From NCBI GenBank assembly GCA_009746045.1, contig RPFO01002220.1:1-64000 (forward strand): a stretch of 64,000 nucleotides of DNA. The letters are read 5' to 3'. Of the stretch, positions 49,659-62,673 are shown piece after piece. Position 1 is the first letter of the stretch, and every line of letters begins with the position of its first letter. Source of the DNA: Mesostigma viride. Taxonomy: Eukaryota; Streptophyta; Mesostigmatophyceae; Mesostigmatales; Mesostigmataceae. The position numbers and the translations under genes were made by a program. The notes below the pieces were generated by a model, which worked only from the letters and a program-made list of their open reading frames with translations, was not told the DNA's origin and did no database searches.

Positions 49659-52455
49659 GAGGGCGGGCTCCACCCGCAAGAAGCGGCTTGCCGTCCCCTT
49701 CCGCGCGCACAACCAGCCGTCCGACCGCAGCGAGTGGGCGCACCCGGACGCCGCCCTAATGCTGACCGCCCTGGCATATTACCACGACGGCCTGACCCTG
49801 GGGGAAATGACGGAGTGCCTGCGCACCCTGGTGGGCATGGCGCCCAGCACGCAGGCCGACTTTTACAACGGGTGGTTGGCGATCTGCGAGCGACCGAGGA
49901 GGGACATCGCATCCACGACACTGGTGGCGGGATCAGCGGGGGTGCAACGCTCATCATCGGATTTGTTACCTCTCGTAGAGGAACGCTCCAAGTCTGAGGG
50001 GAAAGGCTGGTCGGAGGAGGAAGTGGAGGAATGGGCGGCGATCGACATGGTGGAAAAGGTGGACTTAACCAACGCGGTCCGTCTGGCGCTGATTCATCGC
50101 AAGCTGGGGCGCAACATGGGGGCGATCAACTTCTGGTTGAGCTACTGCCTGTACCCGCGCGAGACCAACCAGTTTGCGCAACGACTCAGCGCGTCCGCGT
50201 GGGACCTCGCGCAGGCGCCTGGTACGCAGGGCCGCGTGCTGGGCTTCTCGGGCACCAACGACCTGCACCGCCTCATGCCGCTGCAGGTCCGCCAGAACGA
50301 CCTGCGACTGCTGCAGGGCACAAGCGGAAAGATGCTGGCGCTTTTGCTGCGGGAGGACGGGGAGGACGGCTCGTACACCACCCTGGCAGGTGGAGGGGTG
50401 CCGTCCTGGCAGGCCACGCTGGATCTGTGCGTGCAACGCGGGGTCAACGCGTTGCTGGACGCGGGGGCGTTTCTGGTGGGGGTGAGCAACCGCGGCGCGG
50501 CCGAGTATTTGCTGCCGTCGCCACAGAGCGAACCCGACAGCGGTGGTCTTCCTTCTGGGAGCACTTGCGTACCTGCCAGGGATCAAAATGTGAATGGTGG
50601 CAATGAGGAGAGGAGCAGTACCGACACAGCACAGGGCTGGATGCTCTTCCTGGAAACAAGCCATTGGCAGCAGCAGCAGCAGCAGAGGCAGCAGCGGAGG
50701 CGGAGGCAGCAGCTGCAGCAGAGGCAGCAACAACGGCTGCGGCAACACGAGCAGCAGCAGCAGCAGGCATCCATGCGCACAGCCTTCAGGGAGCGCTTCC
50801 CTGGCGTCGTCTACTTCGACACAGGATTGCGCGAGTGGATAGTGCGCGACCGCAGCGGCTGGTGCGTCCCCCTGTCCCACTCCCCCATCGCCCCCGCAGA
50901 CGCGTTTGTCATCTACGACGAGTCGCGCTGCCGGGGCACGGACCTCAAGCTGCACCCCGAAGCGCTGGCGCTCGTCACGCTGTCGGCGCGCATGACCAAG
51001 GACAAGCTGATGCAGGCGGCGGGACGCATGCGCCAGCTAGACAAGGGCCAGCGGCTGCTGTTGGTAGGGAACGCAGAGCTCAGCAACAAAGTGGTCAAGG
51101 CCAACGGGCTGGCAGATGTCACATGCCCAGCTGGGAGCAGCAGCACCAAGGCCCGGGCCTCGACCAACGAGAAGCAGGTAGACGCTACTATACGACCGTC
51201 GCACGTCATGCGTGTGGTCATGGCCAACACGGTGGAAGCCACGCAAGAGGGACTCGTGCGGGCGAGTGTGCAGGGGGTGCATTTTGGGTGCACCCACGGC
51301 GCCCCCCACCGCGCCCTGCTCGACGATGACCTGGCGCTGGACACCATGTACGAGTCCGCGCTGGCGGAGGAGCGTGCGAGTGCGCTGGTGGATACGCTGG
51401 TGGAGAGAGGGGAGGCTCGCTGCGTTATTGCTGGCGGCCTGGATGGCGGCATGGCGGAAATGCTGGCAAGGATTCGTGACCGTGGGCAGAAGTACGGGGA
51501 TGATTTTTGCGTGGTCGTCTCTCAGGTCGCGCTCGGCGGCGAGTGCGAGCGGGAGCTGGAGATGCAAGTAGAGAAGGAGGTGGAGAAGGAGGTGCAGCTG
51601 CCCAAGTACGAGCCCAGGGCCGAGACGTTGTGGGATTATGCTAGCGTCCTTGGCGCCGGGGCCCCCACGCAGCTACCCACGCAGCTGGTCTCTCTCCAAG
51701 GCGCGATGGCGTCGCTGTTTCCACCTGGGCTGCAGCGCATGCCATGGGCTAAAAATATCTTCATGACGTACAACTTCCTGCATGGCACGCGGGAGAACGA
51801 CATGTTCATAGGTGGCATCCCGCACGGTGCGCCGCCCCACAAGGGCAACTACAACCTGAACGAGTTCCTGCGCGCGGTCGACGCGGTGCTCTATTTCTGG
51901 ACCACGGGCGAGGCGCTACTGCTGTCGGAACGCGAAGCTGACGCCGTGCTGGCGCTGCTCTGGGAGAGGGATGGCCTGGTCCTCTCTCCCAGTGGGAACA
52001 CTAGGGGCAGCACCGGCAAGGCGAGGGAGAAACAGTCAGCTGCTGCTGGCAGATATGACGTGATCGAGCTGTTCCACCTGTCATATTCATCCCGCGGGCC
52101 GCCCATGTCTCACAATATCGACAACGCTCAGGCAAGCCAGTCGGTTGCAGGGTTTACCGCCGTGACCAGGCGTCTGAGCTCAACCCCTTTCCTTGGCAGG
52201 CACCCACCGGCGGGAGTGCACGCCCCAAGCGTTACATTTCCGCGCCACGTGTCGTTGTCAGTACCGGCAGCCACGTCGCTGATGCTGTTCAGCGGCTCGA
52301 CGTCCTACAGCAGGCAGGACCACCGGGAGGAGCTGCACCGTTTGCTGCGCGGCGACGGGTCCTTGGCCAAGGAGCTCGTGGCCATGAGGGGGCGACTGCA
52401 CCATTTCCCTCGGAGTGACCTGGAGCGGGTGGCTCTGCATTACAAGGACAACTAG
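49659..52455 (+). CDS. DUF3638/DUF3645 giant protein, C-terminal exon
   Basis: The exon starts RAGSTRKKRLAVPFRAHNQP, then SEWAHPDAALMLTALAYYHD, the DUF3645 signature (KR-AVPFRA ... HPD-A--LT-L-YY--GL). It continues with GRVLGFSGTND, LLREDGEDGSYTTLAGGG, YDESRCRGTDLKL and TLSARMTKDKLMQAAGRMRQ. The last two resemble a helicase-like C-terminal half (DE-like and QxxGRxxR-like motifs). A Gln/Arg-rich CAG insert (about 50668-50770) splits the domain. Stop TAG at 52453-52455. With the other exons the protein is about 3,370 residues, within the family's usual size. No frame break is seen. Confidence 0.8.
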
Positions 52456-54386
52456 AAAGGCAGTCGGAGGCTGCCTCTGCATGTCTCTGTGCTAGTACCA
52501 TCAAAGTGTGCATGATACAACATCTCCGGCATTGTCCGGACCGAAGCGAATGATTGATAATGTATTATATGTTGCAATCATCAGCGATGCTTCTGCTGCA
52601 TGTCAAGTCATTTGTCGACCCGGCCAGTGGCCATGGATGATCTGGTGCATATAGTCAGATGTGGATGCGCTCTCCACTCATGACTATGGATTGACGGGTA
52701 GCGCCCGCGAGCCGGAGGATGAAGGATGCAACTATAGCACTGGTTAATTGCATTCCACTTGTACATACATTAAGCACGCAGAGGGCGAGTTGTAAGTTTG
52801 TGTGATCCATGAAGCTGTTAGATCAAACGTACTGAGCTAGGCATATGATTGAATAATTACCTTGTCTGGCTGTATATACCTAGCTGATTGTTGCCATCCT
52901 GGCTAGTAGTGAGCTAGAATTGCATGTGTGCTCGTAACTTTGTGCAGTTTCTAAATATTTTACTTAAAACGTATAGTAGTATGTCAAATTTGTGCTAGTA
53001 GTGCACACGCAGATTCTTTGAGAACCTGTCAGGCTGGAAGGATGAAGTGCACAGTACAGTCAACAATTGAAGGAGCAACTTGTCCTAGATCCCAAAAAGG
53101 ATCGATGATCTATTCTACTAGACCATTTCAACAAGTGTACTTACGCCCGTGTGGAGACTATGTTGTCGTCGGAAAGCTACAAGCGTGAAAACGCTCGTTG
53201 CCCAAATCTAGGCTCCGCGCGAGTGACCGGCCCCGTGCATGCTGGTTGACAGTTGCATATGGCAGCTGTTGGCAGCGGCGCACGTCATGTGGGGAGGTGG
53301 GCAGGTGGGCAGGAGTCGCTGGGTTGGATGCTGACTTTCGCGAGTGCCTGTCCACCTTCCCTGGCCGGCGAACGCTTCTCGCAGGTCGAAGGGAAAAAAA
53401 AAAACCTTTTTGCCTATCCACCACTGTCGCGACTCGGCACGTGCGTCTCTGAGGGTACGTGGCGCTCCTGGCCGCCTGTCGAGGCGAGGTTCTCGATGGC
53501 ACTCGTCCAAATGATCTGAGTGCAGATAGTCTGAGATTCCGCGAAACACAGAAAATAAGAAAGCTTAGAAGCTACTGTACCATCAAGGAATCGAACCTAT
53601 AATACAGGACCTTAATTGGAATAATTCGATCGCGGCTTTGTGAGTCCTGATCCCAAGGCATCCTGCACTTACAACGTTACCTAACAGCCCAACTGTGGAA
53701 AACCACTATTCTCTCACTGCCACAAGTAGGCAGGGGTTAAGTACTGAGCGCTCTCTCCGCGGCATGCAGCTCAACAAGCACACAAGCGCATGCAAAATGG
53801 CTTACGGCGGTATGGCTGACGACGGAGCCCAGATCAAACTTTTGCATGTGAGCCCCAAATTAATGCAGTCAGATCTCTTACATTCGCCGTGGCTTTTTAA
53901 GACGCACCCGCCAGTGTAATTGGTTCTGTCGGCTGAAACGCAGTATACAAAATTAGTTAAACGCAAGTGACACGATTCCGGATATGACAACCCCAAAGCT
54001 AAATGCTGTCTGGAAAAGGAGCTTTCCGGATCCCAGCCCAACCCTCTTGCCCTTGCTCTCGCTCCGGCTCAGCCGTCCGGATTTACCCGCCCGGCACTCA
54101 TCGCCAATTAAGCGCCTCACCCGAGCCCAAGAATTACCTTGGGCCGAATCACACATTTAAATGCAGTCGCTTCAGACCCCCGAGCACCGAACATTTCTCC
54201 CTAGCTCTTCGACTGGCAATGTCTGATCGACCAGGGGACAATGTGCCCAGGTCATCAAGTACCTCGCACAGGAACGCAAGATATTGTTTTGAGTCAGGGG
54301 GATGATTTTGACGTACTACTACGACGAGAGCCACTCAAGGAGTCAGTGGGTCTTCAATTTGTCAGAAATGCAACATCCCCTGAGAT
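52456..54386. other. Intergenic stretch
   Basis: No gene is recognised over about 1.9 kb. The first few hundred bases are likely the 3' end of the DUF3638 gene. A single B-box-like string on the minus strand near 53590 is not part of a foldable tRNA. Short ORFs show no family. Confidence 0.4.
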
Positions 54387-55442
54387 GTGAGCTTCTTTCA
54401 GCTCAGTGAACCCGCCGGCCAGGTCATCGCTGCACTCCGCAACCCAGCCCCCGAACCTGCAGCCACACCGGCTCCCTCCCTCTTCAAGGATGGCATCCGC
54501 GCAGCGCTGGAGGAGCACGTCACCTGGCCGCTGGCCGAGAAGCTGACATCGCTGGACACGACGTTCAACACGGTGAAGGCCCGGGTCTCTGGTCGATCTA
54601 TGCGGAAACCAAAGTCGCCCACAAGCTCCTACCCCAGCTCACGGCGGTGCCGTTAGCTGCTGACCGCGGCGCAGGCTGATCTGACGCCAATGCCGCCCTA
54701 CTCTCTCGCCTCAACTGACCAGCCAGGTGGAGGGCAAGTACGGCCTGCTCGTCAAGTGAAGGTGGACGCCATGCATCACTGCCCAAACCGAGGCCCTGCC
54801 CCGCGCAGGGGCCAGGCTGCAGAGATCGATGGCGCAGACGCGGCCACCATCGCTGCCCAGCCCGCCATCCGTCAGGCAGCAGGAGACCTCTCGCCGCACT
54901 CCTATATGCGGACCTGAGCACTACTGCGGTCAGCGCCGGACCACCTCGACGACGGTTGCCTCCAAGCTGCGCAGGAGATCAATTGAAGCCCAAAGCTGCG
55001 CAGCCGGAAGGCCACGAGGCCACTGACCGCGCCCGCCGCCACTAATAATGCCGCGTGGTGTTGCGTCGTTTCACACAAGAGCCGGGGGAGACGGCAAAGT
55101 CTCTTGCTGACGAGCTCAGTCAGGAGCAAGCTTCCGTCTTACTCTCCCGTAGTAGAACTTCAGATGAAGTGAAGCTGTGTGGCTGGGCACTGCCTTCCCC
55201 ACCATTCACAGGACAAGGCGGCACCCCCACCAGTCCTCAGTGCTCATGATCACCTTCAACTCCTTGGAGGATAAGCAGCTGGCCCGTGGCCGTCGACTTT
55301 CTCGTTGTGCACAATAAGTTGCACGACGTCCCAAGGTTGGACGCTGGACAACGACCTCACCCGCCCCGCGCAGCAGCAGCAGCACTGCAGCAACAGCAGC
55401 AATGCGTCCTGTGGCCGGAATTAACCTGATCCGGCACAATTA
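54387..55442 (+). pseudogene. Possible decayed gag-like retroelement segment
   Basis: Broken frames read FKDGIRAALEEHVTWPLAEK and LTSLDTTFNTVKARV, later LRRFTQEPGETAKSLADELS, and then a Gln-rich stretch. The second piece has the F-x-Q-x-PGE pattern common in gag capsid regions of Ty3-like elements. Frames are interrupted repeatedly, and no protease or reverse transcriptase is seen. The call is tentative. Confidence 0.25.
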
Positions 55443-56934
55443 AGCTTGACTAGACCCCAAGAAGCCCATTGAGGTGTATTGGAGGGGCGGGCACTTGATA
55501 ACGTCAACAACTGGCCAACTGTGGCATCCCCTTGTGGGACGTGGGCCACGTATAGATTCACAATATGCAGCCGCTAGCCCACCACAGGGAAGAGCCGCAG
55601 CCGGCGTATAAGCCCTTGTCATGATACCTGGACACCTACCGCGTGCAATGATCATGCTAATGCACGGTAGACCAGCCATACCTTTTATATATATAGCTAT
55701 GCGCTGCTGGTTGTCGAGATCCTTGATAGCTTAGTCAAAGTATAGCACAGCCGCTGCGGCCATGCGCCGCCACGCTAGGTCCATCACATCGCCCTGCTCA
55801 TCAATTGTTTGCCCAAGTCCTCCGGCCTAGCCATGCTAAGCTCATCATGCGGCACGGGTCTTCTTGCACCCACAGAATTCACGGCATGCCTGGATCGTTT
55901 TAGGTCCGATTGCAGTTGTGGCATGCCCCAGGTGGCATCATGAGGGTTAAGGGGGGGGTCTCCGGCCCCTTCACCTGCTGTTATACCGGCATGTGCATAC
56001 ACCAGACACAACTAGTCGTGGGGATGTCATACAATGTAAAACTTCAACCATGGACTCGGAACCTTGGTCACATCAGTAGATCTCCCGGCCCTTATCATGA
56101 GCGATGATTCGGCAGCTAGTACTACGGTGTTTACTTTGTATCGACAATGCGCCCTGGCCTCTGTCCGAGGTCGCAAGTACACCGCGGCGGTGTACCGGCG
56201 TGGTCGGCGGTGGTGCGGTGCAGCTATGCAGGCTGCACAGAAATTCGTTGTGGATGTGATCATGTGATAGTTGGCGTGAAGAAGAAAGCTGTACGCAACA
56301 GAAATAACGACAGTGACTGAATGCATGCGTTCGTTAGATTCTGTCCTCAGGGGCGCACTGTTGGCGCCAATAATTCAGGCAGTTACCTACGAAATAAAAA
56401 TTAATATACCGTAACAAATTACCGCGCGGTAACAGGACAACCACGGCGCGGCATGGTGCGGCGCGGCGCGGGAGGGACAGCCCTAATCGGCAGGCAATTC
56501 ATTTTCCTTACATATAGCCTTACATACTCTTTCCGTATTCCGAGTTCCGACCAAGCAGGGGCTATATAGGACAGGTTCTCTGCTGCCCATGTGCGGCGTG
56601 GGACACAACAACAACAACAACTTAACAACATATAAGACAGGTATCTCGTATATTTAACAAGCGCGAGAAACGGCAAGGCACCTAGCTATGGATTACGAAT
56701 TACATGACGTGACTTTCTGATATGCAAAGCGATTTCGTGCCCGTCTTGCAATTACTGGCACAAGATCTAATATGGGGACACTGACATGGGTGAAGCATCA
56801 GCCCGGTTTTATTACGGTAGAATGGACAAGCGCAATTACCCGATTTTGCTGGAATTGAATCGTATATTGGACGAGGACCCTCTAATGTGAGTAACGGTTG
56901 CGCGGGCTTGTGATTTTACTAGAGATTTCATTGG
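55443..56934. other. Intergenic stretch
   Basis: About 1.5 kb with no recognised gene or repeat. There is a GC-rich CGGCGCGGCATGG-type patch near 56445-56470 and a short (CAA)n at 56606-56620. Confidence 0.35.
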
Positions 56935-57573
56935 ATGAATATCAGCTCATCAACTTACATCGATTTGCTCGTCTCCCTCTACTCGCTGACATTCTGCTAC
57001 AGAGACGAGGTTGAGCTGGTGCCTTCGACTTCGACTCTTCTTCCACCCGCCGACCAAGAAGCAGCAGGAACGCCTTACGTAAAGACCATATTCCCTCTTC
57101 ACTTCTTTTGCATCGAGCATAAACTAGCAATTTGCATCAAGTCTGCATCCGCGATCGCCGCTACCGCTCGGGACATCCTGTTTGCCGAGCTGCCAAGGTT
57201 TCGTGTCCTGACCGATGCTTCAAAAGACACCTGCGGATGGACAGAGTCAAAAATATTGGACAAGGGGGGGCTGGGCGTTCCTGCGACTTCTCAGGACCGC
57301 ACACCAGAACCAGAATTTGGCGATGTCCCTGTTGGTAGCTCCGCCCCCCATGATATTACCAAAGACGTGTTACAGCGTGTGGCCATGGCTTCAAGGGCCC
57401 TGCTCCTGTTCAACGGAGGCCATGGCACGGCATGGAACGCCAGGTACCCTACTTTCCTATCCAGGCATAGCATATCTCTACTTTTGCCATTTCTTAAGAG
57501 CAAGTATGGGGCCCGGGAAGTACGGGAAAGCATCCGCCACATGTTTGCCAACGCACGGTCTTATGCACCATGA
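56935..57573 (+). CDS. Hypothetical ORF, possibly partly exonic
   Basis: The ORF encodes 212 residues from MNISSSTYIDLLVSLYSLTF. I recognise no domain. Potential splice sites occur inside (CATTCTGCTACAG acceptor at about 57002; CCTTAC-GTAAAG donor at about 57080), so part of it may be intron. The C-terminal half (RALLLFNGGHGTAWNARYPT; SISLLLPFLKSKYGAREV) looks protein-like. Confidence is low without homology. Confidence 0.3.
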   Translation: MNISSSTYIDLLVSLYSLTFCYRDEVELVPSTSTLLPPADQEAAGTPYVKTIFPLHFFCIEHKLAICIKSASAIAATARDILFAELPRFRVLTDASKDTCGWTESKILDKGGLGVPATSQDRTPEPEFGDVPVGSSAPHDITKDVLQRVAMASRALLLFNGGHGTAWNARYPTFLSRHSISLLLPFLKSKYGAREVRESIRHMFANARSYAP

Positions 57574-58434
57574 TGCAGAGAGAGCGCTCTGTGGCCTGCC
57601 CACTAGTGGCAGTGAGAGAAGCCTAGGTCGCCCTCCCTCCTCCTTGTGTAGAGGGGTCAAAGGTTCCGTTGTTGGTACCCACGCGATGCAGTCACGTGAT
57701 TTCGATTAACTAGCATATCTCTTTTCCCAAGCTGATCTCATAACTGTTTGCCTCTGTTTTTTTGTTATCTGTCACATTGGCGAATTAAGAACACATCCCT
57801 GGTGCTTTCGTGACATCAGACAGGGGGTCATGTCCCTTACATGTCATGCCAGCCCCCTGCACCGCATCGTGGCATGACTAGGCTTAGCAAGGGCCACCCC
57901 TTACATGGGTACCATTACAGTGACCATGATAGTGAACATGACCATTAGACAAGGCTTTGCGAGGGAGACCCCAGGGTTGGCCCGGACCTAGGATGCCTCA
58001 GTCGCCTGCTGCCATGATTTTTGTGAGAAAGGAGAGACGCACGATGACATCATCACTTGTCACAAACACATGCATGATGACATCGCTTGTCACAAACACA
58101 CGCATAGGACTGCAGTCTCACGCTTTTAGCTAATAGGACAGAAGGGTAGCGCGCCAGGCAAGGGTACATGGCCGTGGGCAAGGGTACATGCGGTTCTGCT
58201 GGTGACGTTAGCCATGGCTGTACGTTGAGATTCCTCCACTTGTTTGTGCTTCTCGTCAGCAGCGCCTTGCGAACAACAACTATAGGAGGCACATCCCCCC
58301 CCTTTGCACGCTGTGCACGCCGTCTGCTCGACCCTTGGCAGATCGCTTGTTGTGCATGCATGCTGTCTGCTCGAACATGGGGCGTCTGCCCACTGTGGTG
58401 GCATCGTTGTGTGCCGGCCTCCTCCCCTCTGCAG
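57574..58434. other. Stretch before the 58435 exon
   Basis: No gene is recognised. A 40-bp direct repeat with ATGACATC and CTTGTCACAAACACA occurs at about 58042 and 58078. Confidence 0.35.
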
Positions 58435-58539
58435 GAAGCGGCTACTGTTGGCCGGCGCCACTACCTGCTCCTACGAGCTGGCCCTGTCCGCGCTGGTGAC
58501 GCGCAAGTGGCCCAAAAGCCTGGAGGCGTGGGCGCACCG
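58435..58539 (+). CDS. Small internal exon, unknown gene
   Basis: This 105-base segment lies between a strong acceptor (CTCCTCCCCTCTGCAG) and a consensus donor (CCG-GTAAGT). It is symmetric in phase and encodes KRLLLAGATTCSYELALSAL followed by VTRKWPKSLEAWAHR, a helical stretch. The gene's other exons are uncertain, and no family is assigned. Confidence 0.5.
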
Positions 58540-59184
58540 GTAAGTTGGTGTGTGTGTGGTGGTGGGGGGGGTGGGGGGGGTGGGGGGCGGGACGGGAGAA
58601 CCGCCCCTGTACAACCGGGGGGGGTGAGGGGGAGGAGGAGGTGGGCCACGGAGGCCAAGGAGCCATGTGCAGGTGCAGCTGCAATTAAGTTTGACATTGT
58701 TCCGTTCCACTGCCAACAACTTGCCACAAGCCGCGATACCTTCAACCCTACTTCACCCCTAATGGCCCTCCCCATAGGCGCTGCCATCTGCCCTTACATG
58801 CACTTCAATTTACCTCCCCATATACCTCGTCAACTCGGGTGGCCGAGCTCTTCCTACGGCTTTAGGTGGTTAGATTGGGGTTATGTTGTCAGGGGATGTG
58901 AGCGGAGCCGTCGTGTTGTGAAATCATCATGCATCTGCCATTCATTCATTAATTCATGCGCCTCCGTTGGGGTAGTCATGCATCGGCCAAGGCATGGGGC
59001 TCTGCTGGCTGGCAGAGCAGAGTGCAGAGTCCGCAGCTGGCAGGCGACGTGGCATGGCCCATCACCGACATGGTTCCCAAGCGAGCTCGATAGGGGTGAC
59101 AGTACAGAGGTCCAACATGAAATCTAGTTCAAAGGTGTTCACTGTTTTGTGGTTGCAGTCCTTTTGCTGTTGCTCGTCTTCGTT

Positions 59185-59640
59185 CTTGCCAGCTCTACGA
59201 AGGCACTCGTGTCGCGGCAGGCCGCATGTCGTCTGGTACCTGCAGAACAAATGGTAAAGGTCATGGCAGGGCTGCATGGCAGAGCTGCACGATATGTGGG
59301 GCACCAGAGGAGGGGCCAGGGGCCCATGGTATTTTGATGAGTGGCCATGTGCAGGGGTCATGCGCTGGCCCTGGCCCTGACTATCTCTTTCCATGTGGCC
59401 ATCTCTCTTATGCTTGTCGATGGCACCTCCCGGGCTGCAGGCGGTGGCTCCTGCGCAGGATCCTGGAGGAGGCAGGCGGTGATGCGGCTGCGGGTGCCAG
59501 GAATCATGAGTCCAGTGGCCAGAGCCTGGGTCAATTTGGGGAGTTTGGGCAAGAGGCAAGAAGAGCACTTCTGGCGGAGGAGTCCAATCTTTGCTTCCAG
59601 GTTGCGAGGGTAAGGCAACATAACTTCTCCCACAATGATT
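59185..59640 (+). CDS. Candidate exons with RING-like cysteines
   Basis: After CTTGCCAG the plus strand is open with QLYEGTRVAAGRMSSG. The same frame continues to CTICGAPEEGP and DYLFPCGHLSYACRWH. C-x2-C plus FPCGH is reminiscent of the C-terminal RING of endosomal VPS proteins, but the second His of CGHxxH is a Tyr and the tail is unusual. Introns may interrupt it (AATG-GTAAAG near 59251; GGGCTGCAG near 59440). It could belong with the 58435 exon. Treat as a hint of a zinc-binding protein. Confidence 0.3.
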
Positions 59641-62056
59641 TCATGGTGTGTTATCTCGGTCGCTATGGCCGACGTTGTTGTATGCGCATCACTCAACAAT
59701 TCAGTTTGGTGCGCGTACATTAGTTGGTTAGTTGGTTGCGGATTTGTAGTTGGCTGATGGTTTGGTTCGTCCGTTGCTAGTGGTCAGCAAGTTGGGTGTG
59801 GACTAGTGAGTTGGTCGTCAGTTGGTTGCGGGTTTGTCAATTGGTTATTTAGTTGGATGCATGGAGCATCTCACGGGAAACCCTCCACCGCAAGTACCCC
59901 TGTAGTATCCATGTACTAATGTAAGGCCGGACCAGCCAATGGCTCCACTATTGTAACTCTATTAGGAAACTGGCGTGGGAATCAACTGACTGACTGACCT
60001 ACACAACCGCAGCATGAGCAACCATGCGCTGGCGCGGTGAACCAGCGGGGAGTGACCCCCGGGTATTGAGCTGTGGGCGGGATCCATGCTGGGGCGTGAT
60101 CCAAACGAGCGCCTCTAGATGAATTCCGAGCCTGTCTGTGGCCTCTGGACCATGCACGGGGCAGCCTTACCGCATCCGCTCTCGGCTTTTGCTATATCGA
60201 AGCTTTATTGCACCCACAGTTGTTGCTAGGCTCTCCCGGTGAGCAGTTTAATTGAACCTGTGGCCTGCCTTTCAAAGGTGACAAGAGCAGGGGGGGGTCC
60301 CGTGCCCGCTTCTTGGTGTGCATCAAACAGGGATGAAAGGTACCTGTTCAAAAAGTCAGTACCCCGTGACTCCCACAACGAAGGCGCGTGAATGAATGAA
60401 TGCCTGGGTGGAACAATCCATCGCGGTGCCCCGCTGCCAAGTGTTTGCAAGGCTGCGCGCCTGCTCGAGGTCCCAGCTCTGCGAGTCGGATGGAGTGCGT
60501 CATGTGCTCTGTCGTGTGCTTTAGTGCACAATTCACTCTACCATCATCCTCTCGGCGTGCTTGTGGCTGCAGCGGCCATGGGTCCGCAAGGGCACTGCCT
60601 TGAGCGGGCATGAGCGAGGATCAAGTCCTGAGTTTTCCCTACACAGTTGCTGTGGACAATGCCAGCACGTAGCACCCGGGAACCTGGGATGACCGTGTGC
60701 CGGACGCATCCTGCCTTAGGTCGAGACAACCTTGCCATGGCTTGCCACGTTTGGCTTGTCGTGCTTCCTGGATATTCGCACTACTTCGATAAAACAGACA
60801 AACCGGTCGCGCTGTGCTAAATATAAAACAGTAGACTATACTGTTTGGCGTCTCCGATCAATTAACCCGTCGCCCAGCAGCGGCAGCCTGGCCCCCGTAA
60901 CACACTTTCCAGAGCAAGAGGGTAGCCGTGCCGGGGGAGAATGTGCGGGCGCTATGCTTACCCGAGGCCTCCCAGCTAACGTGCCGCATGGACATGTTCA
61001 AGCGCGGCGCCAGGTGCCAGCAGCGCATCGTGACGAGACGCAGAATCACCCATGATCGTGTGTATGTTTCCTGCCGCTGTTCCTGGGTGGCATAGTCCCC
61101 ATGGTTTTGCTCTCTATCCTCTTGTTGGTGTCCCACCCCAAGTTGTTGGCCGTGACCTGACTTAGTTTTTGTTCGTTTGCTTCCAGCACGGTGTGGGTTC
61201 CAACCACAACTTCACTTCCCCTCCACGTCCCCGCCACATGGTTGTTTGCATCTTGTTCTTCCCACTGCACCCTCCCCCCCCCTTGTGGTGCCACCCATCC
61301 ATTGTCACAGTTGCATGCTTGGTCCTTGCCAATCTTGTGCTTCATTCCGCACTTGCATCCGGCCCCCATTCTGTACGCGCCCCCTCCCTCACGCGGCCCT
61401 CCCTCACGCGCCCCTCCCTAACACGCCCCTCCCTCACGCGCCCCTCCCTCACGCGCATCCCCCTCCCATGCCCCAGCGCCACAAGATGCGCTACTCGGCG
61501 TGGCACCACCGCGGATGGATGGCGACGCGCATGGCACCCCGACAGGCAAGAGCATGGATCCGGTGCCAGAGCACATTTGAATACGTGTTTACATGAAGTA
61601 TCACGTACTATGTATCCGATGCCAGAATACATTCGAATAAATTCAAATACATGTGAACACGGTATCATAAAAAGTACAATGTATCCGATGCCAGAATACA
61701 TTCACATGCACAGGATTGCTGGCTGCTGCTCGCTGGATGTGCATGTTGAAGTGCTAAAAATGTGAGCATGGTTGTGGAAACTGTTTTTGTCCCTGATAGG
61801 CAGTCACAAGCATACCGAAGCAATTGGAAGCAGGTAGCCCGCCATAGCCTACCATGGCCACCCCTATCGTAGCCTGCCACACCCACCCCTACCCTCCAGA
61901 CACTTTGCATGCCCTTGGCTTGGCGGTTGCCCGAACATTGAGTGAACAGGCACTCTGTGGATGTAGAAGCGCGCCACTTCTTGGAAAATTGCCCCGAGGA
62001 AGTAAAACACGGTAAGTGGATCTCCCGTCCTGTCCGTATCCAAAGTTATTTTTTGT
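59641..62056. other. Stretch with simple repeats, no firm gene
   Basis: GTTGGTTG-rich sequence lies at 59722-59850. CCCTCCCTCACGCG repeats of about 15 bp (61383-61460) and a duplicated GTATCCGATGCCAGAATACATTC (about 61611 and 61680) follow. Several open stretches have coding-like composition (60420-60600, 61200-61560), but no splice-phase set could be assembled. Confidence 0.35.
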
Positions 62057-62076
62057 GTGGCTCCTGCCATCGCTTC

Positions 62077-62346
62077 CTACGCTATACTACTACTCTATAG
62101 TTTTTACGCTATACTACTACTCTATCATTTTTACGCTATACTACTACTCTATAGTTTTTACGCTATACTAGTACTCTATAGTTTTTACGCTATACTACTA
62201 CTCTATAGTTTTTACGCTATACTACTACTCTATAGTTTTTACGCTATACTACTACTCTATAGTTTTTACGCTATACTAGTGCTCTATAGTTTTTACGCTA
62301 TACTACTACTCTATAGTTTTTACGCTATACTACTACTCTATAGTTT
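62077..62346. repeat. 27-bp tandem repeat, ~10 units
   Basis: Units are ACGCTATACTACTACTCTAT then AGTTTTT, with one-base variants (CTAGTAC, CTAGTGC, ATCATTT). Because 27 is divisible by three, the plus strand stays open as repeated LLLYSFYAI, but there is no other sign of coding. Confidence 0.9.
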
Positions 62347-62673
62347 TAGGTCTTCCCCCACATAACATACTCCCCCTTAGCTGGGCATAGTGTGAAGATT
62401 ATGAGGGTGCAGGTGCCCTGGTGCACCTAGAGCAAGGGTCGCTTACATTCCCACCCTTGCAGGAAGTAGCCCAGAATGTATTAAAAGCCATATGCCCCTT
62501 CTCAGGGATATGTGCTACATGTACTCCCAACGGAGTTATGTTTCTAATTAATAGTTTTAGGTACTTCTATGGATTAATGTGTGTGATCATAGCTCATGTT
62601 CATTATGTTCGCTGCCTGTCGCCATGCTTGTGGTGTCGCTCCCTGTGTCGCTGCGTCCCTGGCATCACCACAG

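Noticed and set aside
53580-53700. tRNA gene on the minus strand
   Set aside because: There is a B-box-like AGGTTCGATTCCT, but no matching acceptor or anticodon stem at the right distance.
62057-62365. Small repetitive membrane protein (LLLYSFYAI)n
   Set aside because: Only a 27-bp satellite read in frame; no independent coding evidence.
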